Assembly: GCA_002914805.1 (NCBI GenBank)
Contig: JXTB01000402.1
Coordinates: 260,133-324,132, forward strand
Source of the DNA: Parasponia andersonii
Taxonomy: Eukaryota; Streptophyta; Magnoliopsida; Rosales; Cannabaceae
Length of the DNA stretch: 64,000 bases
Reading direction: 5' to 3'
Shown here: positions 35,443 through 46,420 of the stretch, one piece after another
Layout: each line of letters begins with the position of its first letter
Numbering within the stretch: position 1 is the first letter of the stretch
The notes under the pieces: generated by a model
Told to the model about the DNA's origin: nothing
Databases searched by the model: none
What the model saw: only the letters and a program-made list of their open reading frames with translations
Made by a program: the position numbers and the translations under genes

Positions 35443-35665
35443 GGATCCACCCGTTGGAAGTGGACCCTCCCTAAGAAACATTTTAGCTATACGAAGAGCT
35501 AAAGAAAAGCATGGTCAGAATCCACCCATTGGAAGTGGACCCTCCCTAAGGAAAATTTTAGCTATACGAAGAGCTAAAGGAAAGCATGGTCGGAATCCAC
35601 CCATTGGAAATCGACCCTCTATAAGGAACCTTTAGCTATACAAAGACCTAAAGGAAAGCAGACTC
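35443..35665 (+). repeat. Minisatellite array C of element 1 (75-bp units)
   Basis: Three units start near 35446, 35521 and 35596 with ATCCACCCGTTGGAAGTGGA-like openings. A solitary related phrase lies near 35718. Units one and two contain TTTAGCT, an 8-base loop and AGCTAAA. In unit three the inner pairing is damaged, but the stem is extended outward (CCTTTAG with CTAAAGG). Confidence 0.85.
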
Positions 35666-36441
35666 TACTCGAGGGATGGTTTAATTGCGCATGGGCAAGA
35701 TGTGAACGAATTTGGAGTCCACCCGTTGGAAGTAGTCCAGTGCTAGATCAAACGTAAGGATGGAAATTAAGATTAAAATCTATTTATTATGTCCTAAAAG
35801 TACAAAGCGCACGGTCAATAGTGGCGCACGCTCGTGAGCCCTATTTATGGGAGGCAGGTCACGAACGGACTCGTAGGGAGACATCAGAGTGGTAGTGCCC
35901 TGTTTGTTCCTGATAAGAGCTGAGCCTAGGCCTTCTCCTTTGCAGCGACGGGTCCAAACAATGGTCGACCAACCCCTGGAGCTGGTTCCGAGCGCGGTCC
36001 CATTTGGGGTCGGAGAAGTCCAGCCACACACGTGGGTCGAACTCTACCAAAGCAGGTCATAACAGAAGTTATACCTCCTTAAAATCGGATGAGCCAAAGC
36101 TTATATCCCTATCTCTGGAACTAATCTTGTCAGTCATAGCTCGAGGAGGACTCATTAACAGTCTACAACAAGGTTTGACTTTACCTAGACGTGGTCAACA
36201 AAGAAAAAGAAAATAGACTAAAGAGAATTGCACTATTCTTATTATTTATATGGAGGATTACAACGAGAGTTAGCTTTACAAATGTACAAAATTAGGGACC
36301 CTAATTACCTCCGGCTAGAGGAGCGCAGCCAGTCCCGGTGCTTGGACCAGCCCCAGTGGAGGGTGGCGTACCAGGGTCGGATTCATCACTGGACAAAATG
36401 ACTGCACCAGACCCCTCACCAGTTGAGACCCCAAGACCAGG
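35666..36441. other. Element 1 internal DNA between repeats and antisense ORF
   Basis: Part of the retrotransposon 3' region. Minus-strand frames at 35780-36050 (for example FDPRVWLDFSDPKWDRARNQ) lie downstream of the end of the antisense ORF and might be a further exon or unrelated. I could not find splice sites linking them. No other feature. Confidence 0.4.
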
Positions 36442-39335
36442 CTAACCACCAGAGGCTTCCGAGGTGTGATCTGGTAGACCAGAAGCGGGGATAGGCTCTT
36501 TGGCAACAAAGGCGGATGTTGAAGGCCCGTCATTTTTCGCAGCAAGCATCTTCAGCACGTCAGTGGGGTATGTGATGCTGATCCCATCCCCAAGCTGCTG
36601 CATGTAGTACTTGACAGAATAGTGGTCTCTCTCGATGCCTTTCTGCTCGTCAAACTGGTCTGGCATTACCACCTCAGCGTGGCCTTTGAATTCTCTATTT
36701 TCCCAGCCAGACCTGTAACTTTCCGCAGAAAGGACATCCACCTGCCTCTGGTACCTCATTTTTAGCATCTCCGCGTCTGCCTGCCTATCCCTTAGTGCCG
36801 CCAGCCTTAGCTCCGCTTGCCGCTGCGATAAGTCGACCAAAAAAGTGTTAATGTCGACAAGGTCCTCGTTATATTTGTGAGACATCTCTACAGGAGCACC
36901 CATCAGATTTTTATGATCCAAGTAGAGATGTTGATTTACCTTGTTGGACCGATCAAGCCTGCATTGTAGGGAGTGGGCCTCTAGCTTGGATTTCACCTTG
37001 AATTTCCTCGCTTCTTTGGCATCATCGACAACCCTATCGCGAGCGATGAAAGCCAACCCCATCTCTACCCCTGTGCTCTGTAATTCTTGCTCCTTGACCC
37101 TTAGCTCGTTCTGAGCAAGTCTGGCGGCCTTAGATTGAGCAAGTTTTTCAGCCTCCGCCTCGACCAGTCTCGTAGCCAGCTCCTCGCGCCTGGTTCTCTC
37201 GACACTCAGAGCGTGAGCCACCGCATTACTGACCCTCGCCTCCTCGAGGCTCCGATATAAATCGAAGTCAGACCTCAACTCGACTAGGGCGGCCTCACTG
37301 CGCTTGGCCAATGCAGAGCGAGAGCTCAGCTAATCGGTCAAATCCCTGACACGAGAGGAATAAAAAGACCGGATGGCAGCCAGCTGCAAGTTAAACAAAA
37401 AAAGGGGGGTCAGTGTTTAGCAAAGATGCTGAAAAACATAGAAGCAACCGAGTGGACCAAACCTGTGCGAAGGTACGGCTGGTGACAAGCTCGACATTCT
37501 CCAAAGAGAGCGCCTCTAGCTCTAGCTCTGTGGCTGGACCCTCTCTTTGGGGGTTGCCCACGCCTGGAGAACACGGCTCTACTCCGCTAGCCGTGAGGGC
37601 ACCCTCTCCCCCAGCCGAGCATGCCTCCAAAGCAGTGGCAATAGGGACGGAGGAAAGCCCGGTGCCACCGAGAGCACTGTCGGCCACGACGGGAGGTGGT
37701 GCATCTCCTCTTGGCGGGCCGCTGCGCACGGACCTTATTCTCCTTATAAGGGTCAGCGTGGCCCCGTCGTCATCACTATCAGACGAGGGGGCAACCCTGC
37801 CCCTCTTCTCCGTCCAGCCCTCTTCTTCGTTAGATGAGCCGACTTCGTGGCGCCGCTTTATTGGGACCGGGGGAGGGGAAGATAGCCGAGACTTCAACCT
37901 CGGAGCCCCTCTACTGAGCTCGGCGATCTCCCCACTGAGGCAAGTAGCACCCGATTTCGAACCAGAGTCAGGGGTGGATGAGGTTGGTGCAGTAAACCCC
38001 CCAGCCAGACTCAGGGGCGTCTCCTCACCATATACGGTCCTCGTAGCAGACATTCCCCTGGATGGAGGTCCGCCTGCAGTCGGAGCGGGGGACCGCAGGC
38101 ACTTCATCTCCTGAGAGCACCACGAGAAGCCGGCCAGCGGGTGCCGTGGGGTGAGCCTTATGTGCCGCGGCTCCCCCCTTGGCAGGGGAGGGGTCAGCCG
38201 ATGGGCCCGTCTCAGAACCTGCAAAGAACAAGCAACATGTTTAGGTCATGGCCATAATCTGACTCACGAAGCTTAAGAATGCGAAAATGAACCCACCCCT
38301 AGTCCTCTTGGGGGTGATGGCTTCCTCCCTGCGGAGCCTGACGCACTCCTCGGCCACTAACCTCACGGCTTCCTCGAGCTCATGGCTAGACAACGCCGCC
38401 AGGTCGTTGGAGCCTGCCAATTGGCTTGAAGCCATAACCTGCTAACCCACCATAGCGATTCGATCATGCTCATCCCGACGGAATCGGTTCAGGGCAGTGG
38501 CGTCAAGTCAGCTCCGCAGGTGCTTTGTGATGACCTAGGTATCCAGAGGGAAGAGAAGGTATAAAACCATCCTAGGCATCATATTCATCACCAAGGGGTT
38601 GAGGACGGCCTGAATGTACCGGCAGTCCCCAGGAGATTTGAAGATGACGATCCTCTCCAGGCCTTTGAGCCACCCCGCCGACAATTGTGGCTCGAACCTG
38701 TTCTCTTCTGCCGAGGCTGCACAAGAAAAATTAACGTGAGCAATAACAGACAAGAAGAACGCAGACCCGAAAATCATGACCTAGCACTTACTCTATAGGA
38801 AAGCTGAGGGAATTTGGAAGTGCTCGCCATTCACCCAAGGGGAGCACCACGCCCTTCCAACGGTGTATAGCCTAGCGTGGGAGTCCCATTGCTTGTCTGA
38901 CCTCGGCAATCCCTAGAAGATATGATGCCCCGATAGCAGTTGGAGCTAAAAGGTGGGGTAGGAACACTTCTTGGGGATGAGGGTGAGTTTGTAAGTATAA
39001 AAAACCACCTCCAGGTCGATGTGCAGGTTATAGAGAACTGACAGGGTAGAAAGCCCCATCAGAATCATGACCTCATTTGCGTTTAACTGCATCGGATGGA
39101 TCTCAGTCAAAGCAAAGAATTGGTGGATTAGAGGAGGAAGAGGGAATTGTAGCCATTCCAGATGTTTTCTGCCTAAGATAATAGAGCCCTCGGGGGTAGA
39201 GGGACGAAGATACCAATCCGCGGGGCCTTCGACCCTTTGCAGTGTCACTCTACCGAGGAGGCAGAGCTATCTCCTCAGTGAATCCAACTCCGAATCCACG
39301 ATAGGGCGTAATTCCTGATCTTGGCTTGAGGCCAT
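36442..39335 (-). pseudogene. Spliced antisense ORF (aORF) of element 1, gypsy-type Transposase_28-like
   Basis: A four-exon gene read opposite to the retrotransposon. The start ATG is at 39333-39335 (MASSQDQELRPIVDSELDSL). Proposed introns: 38717-38791 (GTAAGTGC...TTGTGCAG), 38219-38296 (GTGGGTTC...CTTTGCAG) and 37384-37462 (GTTTGGTC...ACTTGCAG). Each is 75-79 bp, and each keeps a continuous reading frame across the junction when checked by phase. Exon 1 has LQFPLPPLIHQFF and MQLNANEVMILMGLSTLSVL, resembling the putative gypsy-type transposon domain (Transposase_28). Exon 3 is Pro/Ser/Gly-rich, with RPSSDSDDD-like acidic patches. Exon 4 (36442-37383) is a long coiled coil (EARVSNAVAHALSVERTRRE onward) ending EASGG. 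Damage: several in-frame stops in exons 1 and 2, a frameshift near 38090, and a TAG in exon 4 near 37330. Role unknown; antisense extra ORFs are described for Tat-lineage elements. Confidence 0.75.
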
Positions 39336-39655
39336 TGTTCTGGATACGATCGAAAGTACAAAAGTCTTTTGAAAGGGAGAAGTCGGAAACCCTAGGATTT
39401 TAAGAGGCTTCAATAATTGAAGATTTTAGTAAAGTAGCAAATGAGCGTAAGTACGGCTTTTATAGAGGGGGAGCCGAAGAATTTTTCTGGAAAAATGGAG
39501 AGCAAAGGAGACCGAATAGTCGGAACTTCGAAATTTAAAAAATTTCGTGACATGGGATGGCGTGCCTCCGCGTCGGCAAGGGGGAGCCACGTGTATCCCC
39601 CAAATTGGAAGAACAGATAAACGATTTCCCCACTTAACGGATACGAATCCATCAA

Positions 39656-39673
39656 GTAGGGAAATAGGGGCAG
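39656..39673 (+). other. Polypurine tract of element 1
   Basis: GTAGGGAAATAGGGGCAG lies directly before the 3' LTR, the position where plus-strand cDNA synthesis is primed. Confidence 0.75.
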
Positions 39674-39674
39674 T

Positions 39675-40504
39675 TGTGGGACCCATTCCCAAATCATACA
39701 CCACATGAACGATTAAGTGGCAGAACAAGTCACGAGTAGGGCCCATCATCTGACATGTATTAAGAGTGACTAGATAAAGCCCACGCGAGTCACACATGAT
39801 ACCACATCGACTATTGGGTTGTCCGAGATTAGGGCCGAACCCATCCCAGACCCCTGGATGGACTCGGCCCAGTCCGATTCTCACCTCGACAGCTGGGGGG
39901 TTGGAAGCCCTAAGGGTCTTCCACCAGAATATAATGGAAAGCAACTCATAGCTCCAGACCCAGACAGAGCATTTAATACAATCCTGAGTAGGTATGCACA
40001 GGGGGCACGCCGTCCTGATAGAACGGTGATTTGTCCAAATCTCGCCCCTGACAGACTCAAGCCATAGGAGACGGCGGAAACCAGGCTACATCGGTACAAC
40101 AGAGATCACGATAATCACGGCCCATGACCTCTGGAAAAAGTCTGGAGGAAAAAGGTACTCGGTCCTGAGATTGTAAACCGGGTGGTACACAATCTCAGGA
40201 CTATACATATATGAGCCATGCATTCCCAAAAGGAGGCATGTACGCTTACAAAAAGAACTATATAAAAAAGCTTACGAGCAAGAAACAAATATATACTCAT
40301 ATAGAACTAAATCCTTGCTACCCTGAAACAAAGAAAGACCACTGACTTAAGCATCGGAGAGTCTTTACAGATGGCCACCCCCGCCTCTTCGACCCTGCCT
40401 GGAGTTCAGAGCACTTTGGGATAGCGAGGACACATAGACAATTAGAGAATACAACATCAGCGGTTCAGAGACACGTGAACGGCTGGTGAGAAACCGCTCT
40501 AACA
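39675..40504 (+). repeat. 3' LTR of element 1
   Basis: It begins TGTGGGACCC and ends GCTCTAACA, followed by AGGAG (40505-40509). It is collinear with the 5' LTR, with about 92 hand-counted differences, including two single-base indels. Confidence 0.92.
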
Positions 40505-40509
40505 AGGAG

Positions 40510-41509
40510 AATTGCGGAAACTAGACCATTTGAACGGTGACTTTTTAGCAAATGACTATAAGATGAAAATTCTCCACCTAGTAGTTACGCAATACATGTC
40601 CTAAAAGAGATACATAAAAAAGACACGAAAGATTCCAAGCTCACCGTGTGTACAACTCTATCATATGATGCGTTTATTATATTTTTTAGATCGACGGATG
40701 AAGCCCGTCATTTGAGCAAATAGTCATAATTACTAAGCTAATTGTGTGAGGTTAACCTGAGTTTATGGTGTCCTAATGATAACTCTATGAAAATAGAGTT
40801 ATCTTGTGTATTTTTAGTCATAGGATAGTTGCTTTAGAAGAATAAATTTTATAGTTTAGGTGCTTTTNNNNNNNNNNNNNNNNNNNNNNNNNNNNNNNNN
40901 NNNNNNNNNNNNNNNNNNNNNNNNNNNNNNNNNNNNNNNNNNNNNNNNNNNNNNNNNNNNNNNNNNNNNNNNNNNNNNNNNNNNNNNNNNNNNNNNNNNN
41001 NNNNNNNNNNNNNNNNNNNNNNNNNNNNNNNNAGGAGGAGTACTGGCTGCAGCAAGGAGCTAAACCACCATCATCCAGCTAGCTCTTTCTTTATCTCTTT
41101 TAATCTTCTTTGTATTTAATTTCTTTTCCTTTTCTTGAACTTTCTGTAATCTATGGAGCATTTTAGGTTGCTGATTTTTACATTTCAGACTATGAGCTAA
41201 GTTCCCTTAGCTGGGATTATGATGAATCTGAGGTTGTAATGATGGATTAAAGTTGTTTTAAATGTTTATGGTATACCTATTACGTACCTGCGTGGAATCG
41301 GGGACGTTTCATCGCGTAGTTTAATCCTTTTGCAATAGAATACAAAAAAGCAAAACTCTCAAAATTACTTGAATAACAACAAGAAGAAAAAGAAACGTTG
41401 ATATTATAAACACAGTCCACATTACTACTTATAACACGACATTACTAATTAATTATCACACGTAATATAGCCCCTTTTCTAATTAATTGGAAAAAAAAAA
41501 AAAAAAGGT
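40510..41509. other. Intergenic with assembly gap, 3' side of NIMIN copy B
   Basis: No gene recognised. The run of N at 40868-41032 interrupts it. The A-rich stretch at 41491-41506 just beyond the NIMIN stop codon lies in its likely 3' UTR region. Confidence 0.5.
40868..41032. other. Assembly gap (165 N)
   Basis: Unbroken run of N. The flanks show no shared repeat that would suggest what is missing. Confidence 0.99.
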
Positions 41510-41881
41510 CTAGACTCTATCACAATCCGGACCCGGTTTGGCGTTCAAATCAAAGCCGAGATTCTCCTCCACACCCTCCTCCTCTCGCCTCATCGCTTCA
41601 CCGTTAACGCCGACGTAGTTCTCCGTCTCCAGCATTGCTCTCAGCCTCGAGCCTTGCTCCGTCAGTTGACGGCCGTTTCCCCCAGCTCCCTTCTTGAAGT
41701 ATCCGATCGCCACGTGTATGCGCTTGAGGATGGCGAAGAATTCCTCGACTTCGTCCTCCGTCGTCTCGGTGATCTCTTCATCCTCTCGCGCCTTCTTCTT
41801 CTTCTTCTTCCTCCCAGAAACGGCGTCGTTCTCCCCCGGCGGCTTCCTCTTCACCGCCTCCGCTCCTCTGCCGTCTGACAT
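41510..41881 (-). CDS. NIMIN-type NPR1-interacting protein (copy B)
   Basis: A single-exon gene for a 123-residue protein starting MSDGRGAEAVKRKPP. Parts in order: a basic cluster RKKKKKKAR (residues 24-32), a likely nuclear localisation signal; an acidic/Thr linker; TEDEVEEFFAILKRIHVAIG (residues 41-60), nearly identical to the matching block of copy A; a Gly-rich stretch (KKGAGGNGRQLTEQG); and a C-terminal FDLNAKPGP (residues 110-118), a DLN-type EAR motif weaker than the LDLNLEPP of copy A. By family knowledge it should bind NPR1 and tune salicylate-induced transcription in the nucleus. It is intact, on the same strand as copy A and 24 kb from it. The N-terminal and C-terminal parts have diverged much more than the core block, so the duplication is not recent. 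Confidence 0.86.
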   Translation of the reverse strand: MSDGRGAEAVKRKPPGENDAVSGRKKKKKKAREDEEITETTEDEVEEFFAILKRIHVAIGYFKKGAGGNGRQLTEQGSRLRAMLETENYVGVNGEAMRREEEGVEENLGFDLNAKPGPDCDRV

Positions 41882-42101
41882 CTGTCCCAGCGAGATTGAT
41901 TCCGTGTCACCGCGAGTGACGCTAGCTTAATCTCCCTCACTCCAATTTGTATTTTTAAGTTTTTTAATCCTTTATGGAAAGACGAGGCACAAAATCGAGA
42001 TTATATTCTTTCTCAATTGTTATAGAGAGAGTGTGTGTTTCTGAGCTTACTAGGCTGTAAATTTCTGAATCGTACCATTCCATTATTTAATGACACGTGG
42101 C
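41882..42101 (-). promoter_or_regulatory. 5' leader and proximal promoter of NIMIN copy B
   Basis: Just upstream of the ATG is one TGACG core (41917-41921), probably within the 5' leader. A G-box/ABRE-like ACACGTGGC lies at 42093-42101, about 210 bp from the start codon. The closely packed TGACG trio seen at copy A is absent here. A TATA box is not clear: minus-strand ATATAATCTC near 41998-42007 is one option. This suggests different control of the two paralogues, but no expression evidence is available. Confidence 0.4.
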
Positions 42102-42718
42102 GTGGTCCTGTCTTTCTTTTTCTCTACTCTTTTTTTTATTGGTTGCGTTGCGAAATCTGTTTCTTACCGTACTGTAAAATTTGCTCGACTCCCCACCTCA
42201 CGTCTATTTGATTCACTCGTCTCTTTTACACTACTCTCGTATCATTATTTACCGATACTATCATTTTTATACGTTTTATTTTGACATTTTTGTTCGTTGA
42301 TACGTTCTATTTTAGTTATTATTAATATTATTTTTTATATTTAAAATATATTATAAATTTATAATTTTAAATTTAATTTAAAATAATTAATTTATTAAGA
42401 TGATTTAATAAATTTATTTTTGAATTAGTTTTTATATGATTTATTTTTAATTTTTTAAACAACTTAGTAAATTAACAGTTTGAAATTAGTATTAAGAATA
42501 AATTTATAACAAATTTTAAGTCGAAAGATTAATGTTAATAATAACTAAAATACATAATTTAAACAAACTATCAAAATACAATATATAAAAATGATAATAT
42601 CTTTTTTTAGAATAATGTTATGAAATATAATATAATATTAGGATAATAATTTGTTATTAGATAATTATAATTACATATCAATAGATATATACGAGATCTA
42701 ATTTATTAATTATAATCA

Positions 42719-42792
42719 CCAAATAATAAATTCATATATCACATGATATTGAATACCAAATAATAAATTCATATATCACATGATATTGAATA
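42719..42792. repeat. Two-copy tandem repeat, 37-bp unit
   Basis: CCAAATAATAAATTCATATA plus 17 further bases occurs at 42719 and again at 42756 with no visible difference. A recent slippage-type duplication. Confidence 0.85.
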
Positions 42793-43934
42793 CAACTAGT
42801 GCCTTCTATCAGTGATGTACCCTTATTTTCATTTATTTTTATTTATCATGTAGTGAAACTAAGATAATATAAAATAAAGCATAAAAACACTGTCACAAAT
42901 GCGTAGGACCTGTAAAACTTATAGATTTCACGCAATGTGATATCTTAGTAAAGTAATCCTCTTTATATTATTTTAAAAAATCTATTAAAAATGATTTCTA
43001 CGATCATTTTCTTTCCAATATTTTGTTTTGCTATTTGGCAAAGCATGCCTGGATTCTATTATGTTTTGTAATTTTTTGAAATATGAGATACTTTGTAAAA
43101 TATGTCTCAAACAATGAAATATGAGTAAAAAATATAAGAGTAAAAAAGAGAATGAATTTAGTATTATTAATCCTCGTAATACCTTATATTTAGAAAATAT
43201 GTTTGTTTTAATGTTTTCCCGAAAAAAAAATGCCTTGTAGACCTCAATGCCTCTAATTTGTTGAAAAATTAAAAATCATCAAAATTTAACAAAATGTATC
43301 GAAATTGTTGGAAGCACTATGGTCGTTCAATTACTCACAAAAATATATTTTAGAGTAGTTTGAGGAGAACACATATCTCAAATTTGAGATCTCACTTGAG
43401 CATAGTTAATAAAATTTCACATACTTTATTCCTTTTCTGTACTTGCAGTGTGAAAATACGACGTCATATTAAAATTCGTACACAACGTTATAGTGTTGTT
43501 AAGACAAAGTCTGTCACTACGTCACTGGGCCTCTGGTGTAACGCGCTGTAGGAGGCATCGAATGTCGTCATCTCAGCCACAAAAATAGAATTCAATGAAG
43601 ATTTTAGTCAAAAGGGTCCATCACTGCGCCGGTCCAACTAATTGGGTGGGTCATGTTCTATTATTCATTTTCCTGAATTGTATAACAGTATATATATAAA
43701 TTTTTTGGTGGTAAAGTATGTAATGTTTTCATCAAGTTAAATAGAAACGATAAATTACATTATACTGTATCTTATTGATGAACATAAAGATTGAGATATA
43801 GATAACTTTGCTTAGCCCATTTAAAGCTCTTTTGACTATAAATCCACCAGTGAAATCTCTATTGCCCCTCTATCCCGCATTTTCTGTAAATATATATGGG
43901 TTTCTGAAATATTGTTTTTTTTGTAAGAAACAAT

Positions 43935-44154
43935 ATTTTCTGTAAGAAACTGTCTGGAAATATTGTTTTTTTTTTTAAATTTAAATCCTATTTTTTGACT
44001 TTTGTAAAATTATTTTTTGTAATTTAAACAATATTATTTTTTGTCTTTTGTCTTGAAATATTTTTTGTAAACATTTTCTGTAAGAAACTGTCTTGAAATA
44101 TTGTTTTTTTTTTTTTGTAATTTAAATCCTATTTTTTGACTTTTGTAAAATTAT
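43935..44154. repeat. Direct repeat, copies 138 bp apart
   Basis: ATTTTCTGTAAGAAACTGTC, followed by AAATATTG, a T run, TTTAAATCCTATTTTTTGAC and TTTTGTAAAATTAT, occurs from 43935 and again from 44073. A shorter related phrase lies in front. No function suggested. Confidence 0.75.
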
Positions 44155-44423
44155 ATGTCTACAATTTAAATTTCTGTAAATTTGTATATTTTGCATCTAA
44201 ATTAACTAACAAATTTCTTATTAAATACAAAATCTGAATTGAAGATATCTTATTTTAACGGACTAACACAAAAGATTTATTGAAAATAATTTAACATAAC
44301 AGGTATAAATTTGTAGAAATCTGAAATGTAAAAGTATAATTTTATACAAACCAAAATACAAAATTTAAATTGCAGAAATGTCATACTTTAGGGTTTTTTT
44401 TTAATTTCTTTTTGCAGTTATCC

Positions 44424-44612
44424 GTATGAATAATGCTTGAGGTACCAATTTTTATACCAAATTTTTAAAATACATGACATGTAATTTGTTATCACTCAAT
44501 TAGTAATAATATTTAATTTATTTTTGGTAAATTTTTAGCACACCAGTTAGTTTGTAACAAATTACATGTCATAAAAAATTTAGTATAAAAATTGAGATGT
44601 ATAATGTTATCC
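44424..44612. mobile_element. MITE-like inverted repeat, about 185 bp
   Basis: The left arm has AATGCTTGAGGTACC, AATTTTTATACCAAATTTTT and ACATGACATGTAATTTGTTA. The right arm read backwards has ATTATACATCTCAATTTTTA, TACTAAATTTTTTATGACAT and GTAATTTGTTACAAACTAAC. GTTATCC occurs on both sides (44417-44423 and 44606-44612) and may be a 7-bp target duplication. The terminal bases of the TIRs do not align perfectly, so the ends are approximate. Confidence 0.6.
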
Positions 44613-46420
44613 TATATATATATTTTAGGGGGAAGTAAATATATTTCTTTTGACAATATAATATTTTCTAGATTTGGATTTTATAAGATTTAAATCTATA
44701 CCATAACAATGCAAAAAATCAGAATAGAAAAATCCAAACGTATCAAGATTGATTCATGCGGGAGAGAACTCCTGTAGTTTTAGACAGGTTGAATATCTAC
44801 TTTACACATGTAGAACTAGTGGAAGTACCAAATAATCAAATAGAAATACTTTTAAAAAAAAATCATAGAGAAAAATTTCACGAAGGGAAAGCCTTTTTTC
44901 AATATGCAATTAATGAAAGAGAAATTATTTCAAGAGTTAGAAGAAGTTAAAGAAGAAAATGTGTTCAAATCTGCCAAAACCAAATAAGTGTACCGGCTGT
45001 AAGATTTTATTTTCTCCTCCACAAAACCGATTATTAGAATAAAGTTTGGACGATTGATGATGACACAGTACCAAGAACTGTTTATAAAAAAATTATGATG
45101 GAAATGACATTTACTTTTGACGTGATTTCTTTATTAGAGCAATAAGATGCTTTTAGAATAGATATTTTCTGCTTCATATTTACACATGAATCCCTATCCT
45201 TGTGACCTTGTCTCTCCATCAAAATCTAGTTCTAATCCTTCTCCTTAATCTGATGTTACGCAAAATTTAAACACCAAAACTAAAGTTTCTACAAAATATC
45301 GTGTTAAGTTCAAAACTAATTAGGCTTCAGAAATTTGAAAGACCTTATCTTAGGATCAACCACCCGGTTACAAACCAAGAATATTTCTAAATTTTTCTTC
45401 TAGACTTAGCTCCATTTGGATCTTGAAGAAAAAAAAAAACTAATTCTTAAGATTTTTTTTGGTTTGAATTTTATCAGAACTTGAAGGAAAAATTTTTAAA
45501 AATATTCTACAATGGACATTTTTCAATAAATTTGGAGGATTTAGATTATAATGGGAAAAATTGTAAGAGAAAAGTTTCAAACTTTAAATTTTATAGAATT
45601 TTAGAAAAATATTTTCTCTTTCTTTTTTCTTCAACTTTTTTTCCATACTAAAATAGCGAGCGTGCGAATTTAAACCATTCATATTACTGTGTACCAACGG
45701 AATTTACGAATGATCCTTCCTAGTGCCATTCCCTGTTCTTCATACCGGTAAAAAATAACGTACGTGCATATAGTGGAATTCGATGAAAATTGGCTGATGA
45801 ACACATTTTAGCAGATTAATTAATTCCTAATGAAAAGAATCCTGAAAAGAAAGGATTTGAGGGGGGAAAAAACCGAGAAAGAGTTAAATTTAACTGACTG
45901 TATGATAGATTCACATTTATGTTCTTAAAAATAAAAAAAGGAAAAAAACTAAATACAATTAAAAAAATAAAAAAATGAAACATTTTCCTTATTTTCATTC
46001 TTATTTTTTATTAAAGGAATTATTCTCATTCTTATTAGAAACCATCACAGATTATCAGTAGTATCAATAAAACATTTTAAATACCTTATACTAAACGTTT
46101 GATATATTTATTAGCATATTTATATCTTAAAGTACAATTGGGCAAGAACATTTAAGGTATCCAAAGGTGAGTATATATCACCCGCTATCACGTGTATTTT
46201 GTCCCTCGATTAAATTTTCCAGTCTTATTTGACAAGAATCATACATCAGAAGTCGCACATATATGGATGGCTGAGAAGATGAGCATCTAGCAAGTGTCCA
46301 CATGGACTCCTCAAAACCATATCATTATTGGAGTTGCTTTGCGATGGAGTTGGGCCATAAAGATAAGAGATCAATATATAGAGGTAACGCAGCATAGAGA
46401 TAACGTATCAGGATCGATAC

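Larger units (their letters stand above)
31696..40504 (+). mobile_element. Tat-lineage Ty3/gypsy element 1, internally deleted
   Basis: An 8.8-kb LTR retrotransposon bounded by two LTRs (828 and 830 bp) and a perfect 5-bp target duplication, AGGAG at 31691-31695 and 40505-40509. The order is: 5' LTR, PBS, gag stub, integrase, three tandem-repeat arrays, antisense ORF, polypurine tract, 3' LTR. The missing gag body, protease, RT and RNase H make it non-autonomous. The integrase lacks a chromodomain, and an extra antisense ORF and 3' tandem repeats lie downstream of pol. These traits point to the Tat lineage; that is a lineage inference, not a phylogeny. A hand count gives about 92 differences between the LTRs (near 11 percent), mostly transitions, so the insertion is old. 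Confidence 0.9.

Noticed and set aside
37413..38114. 233-residue plus-strand open frame
   Set aside because: It is antisense to exon 3 of the spliced minus-strand ORF, whose frame is supported by splice phase. The plus frame is low-complexity Ser/Pro/Gly.
44756..44950. 64-residue open frame starting MRERTPVVLDRLN
   Set aside because: Its composition is plausible for protein, but there is no recognisable domain, no continuing frame and no splice context. It is too weak to call.
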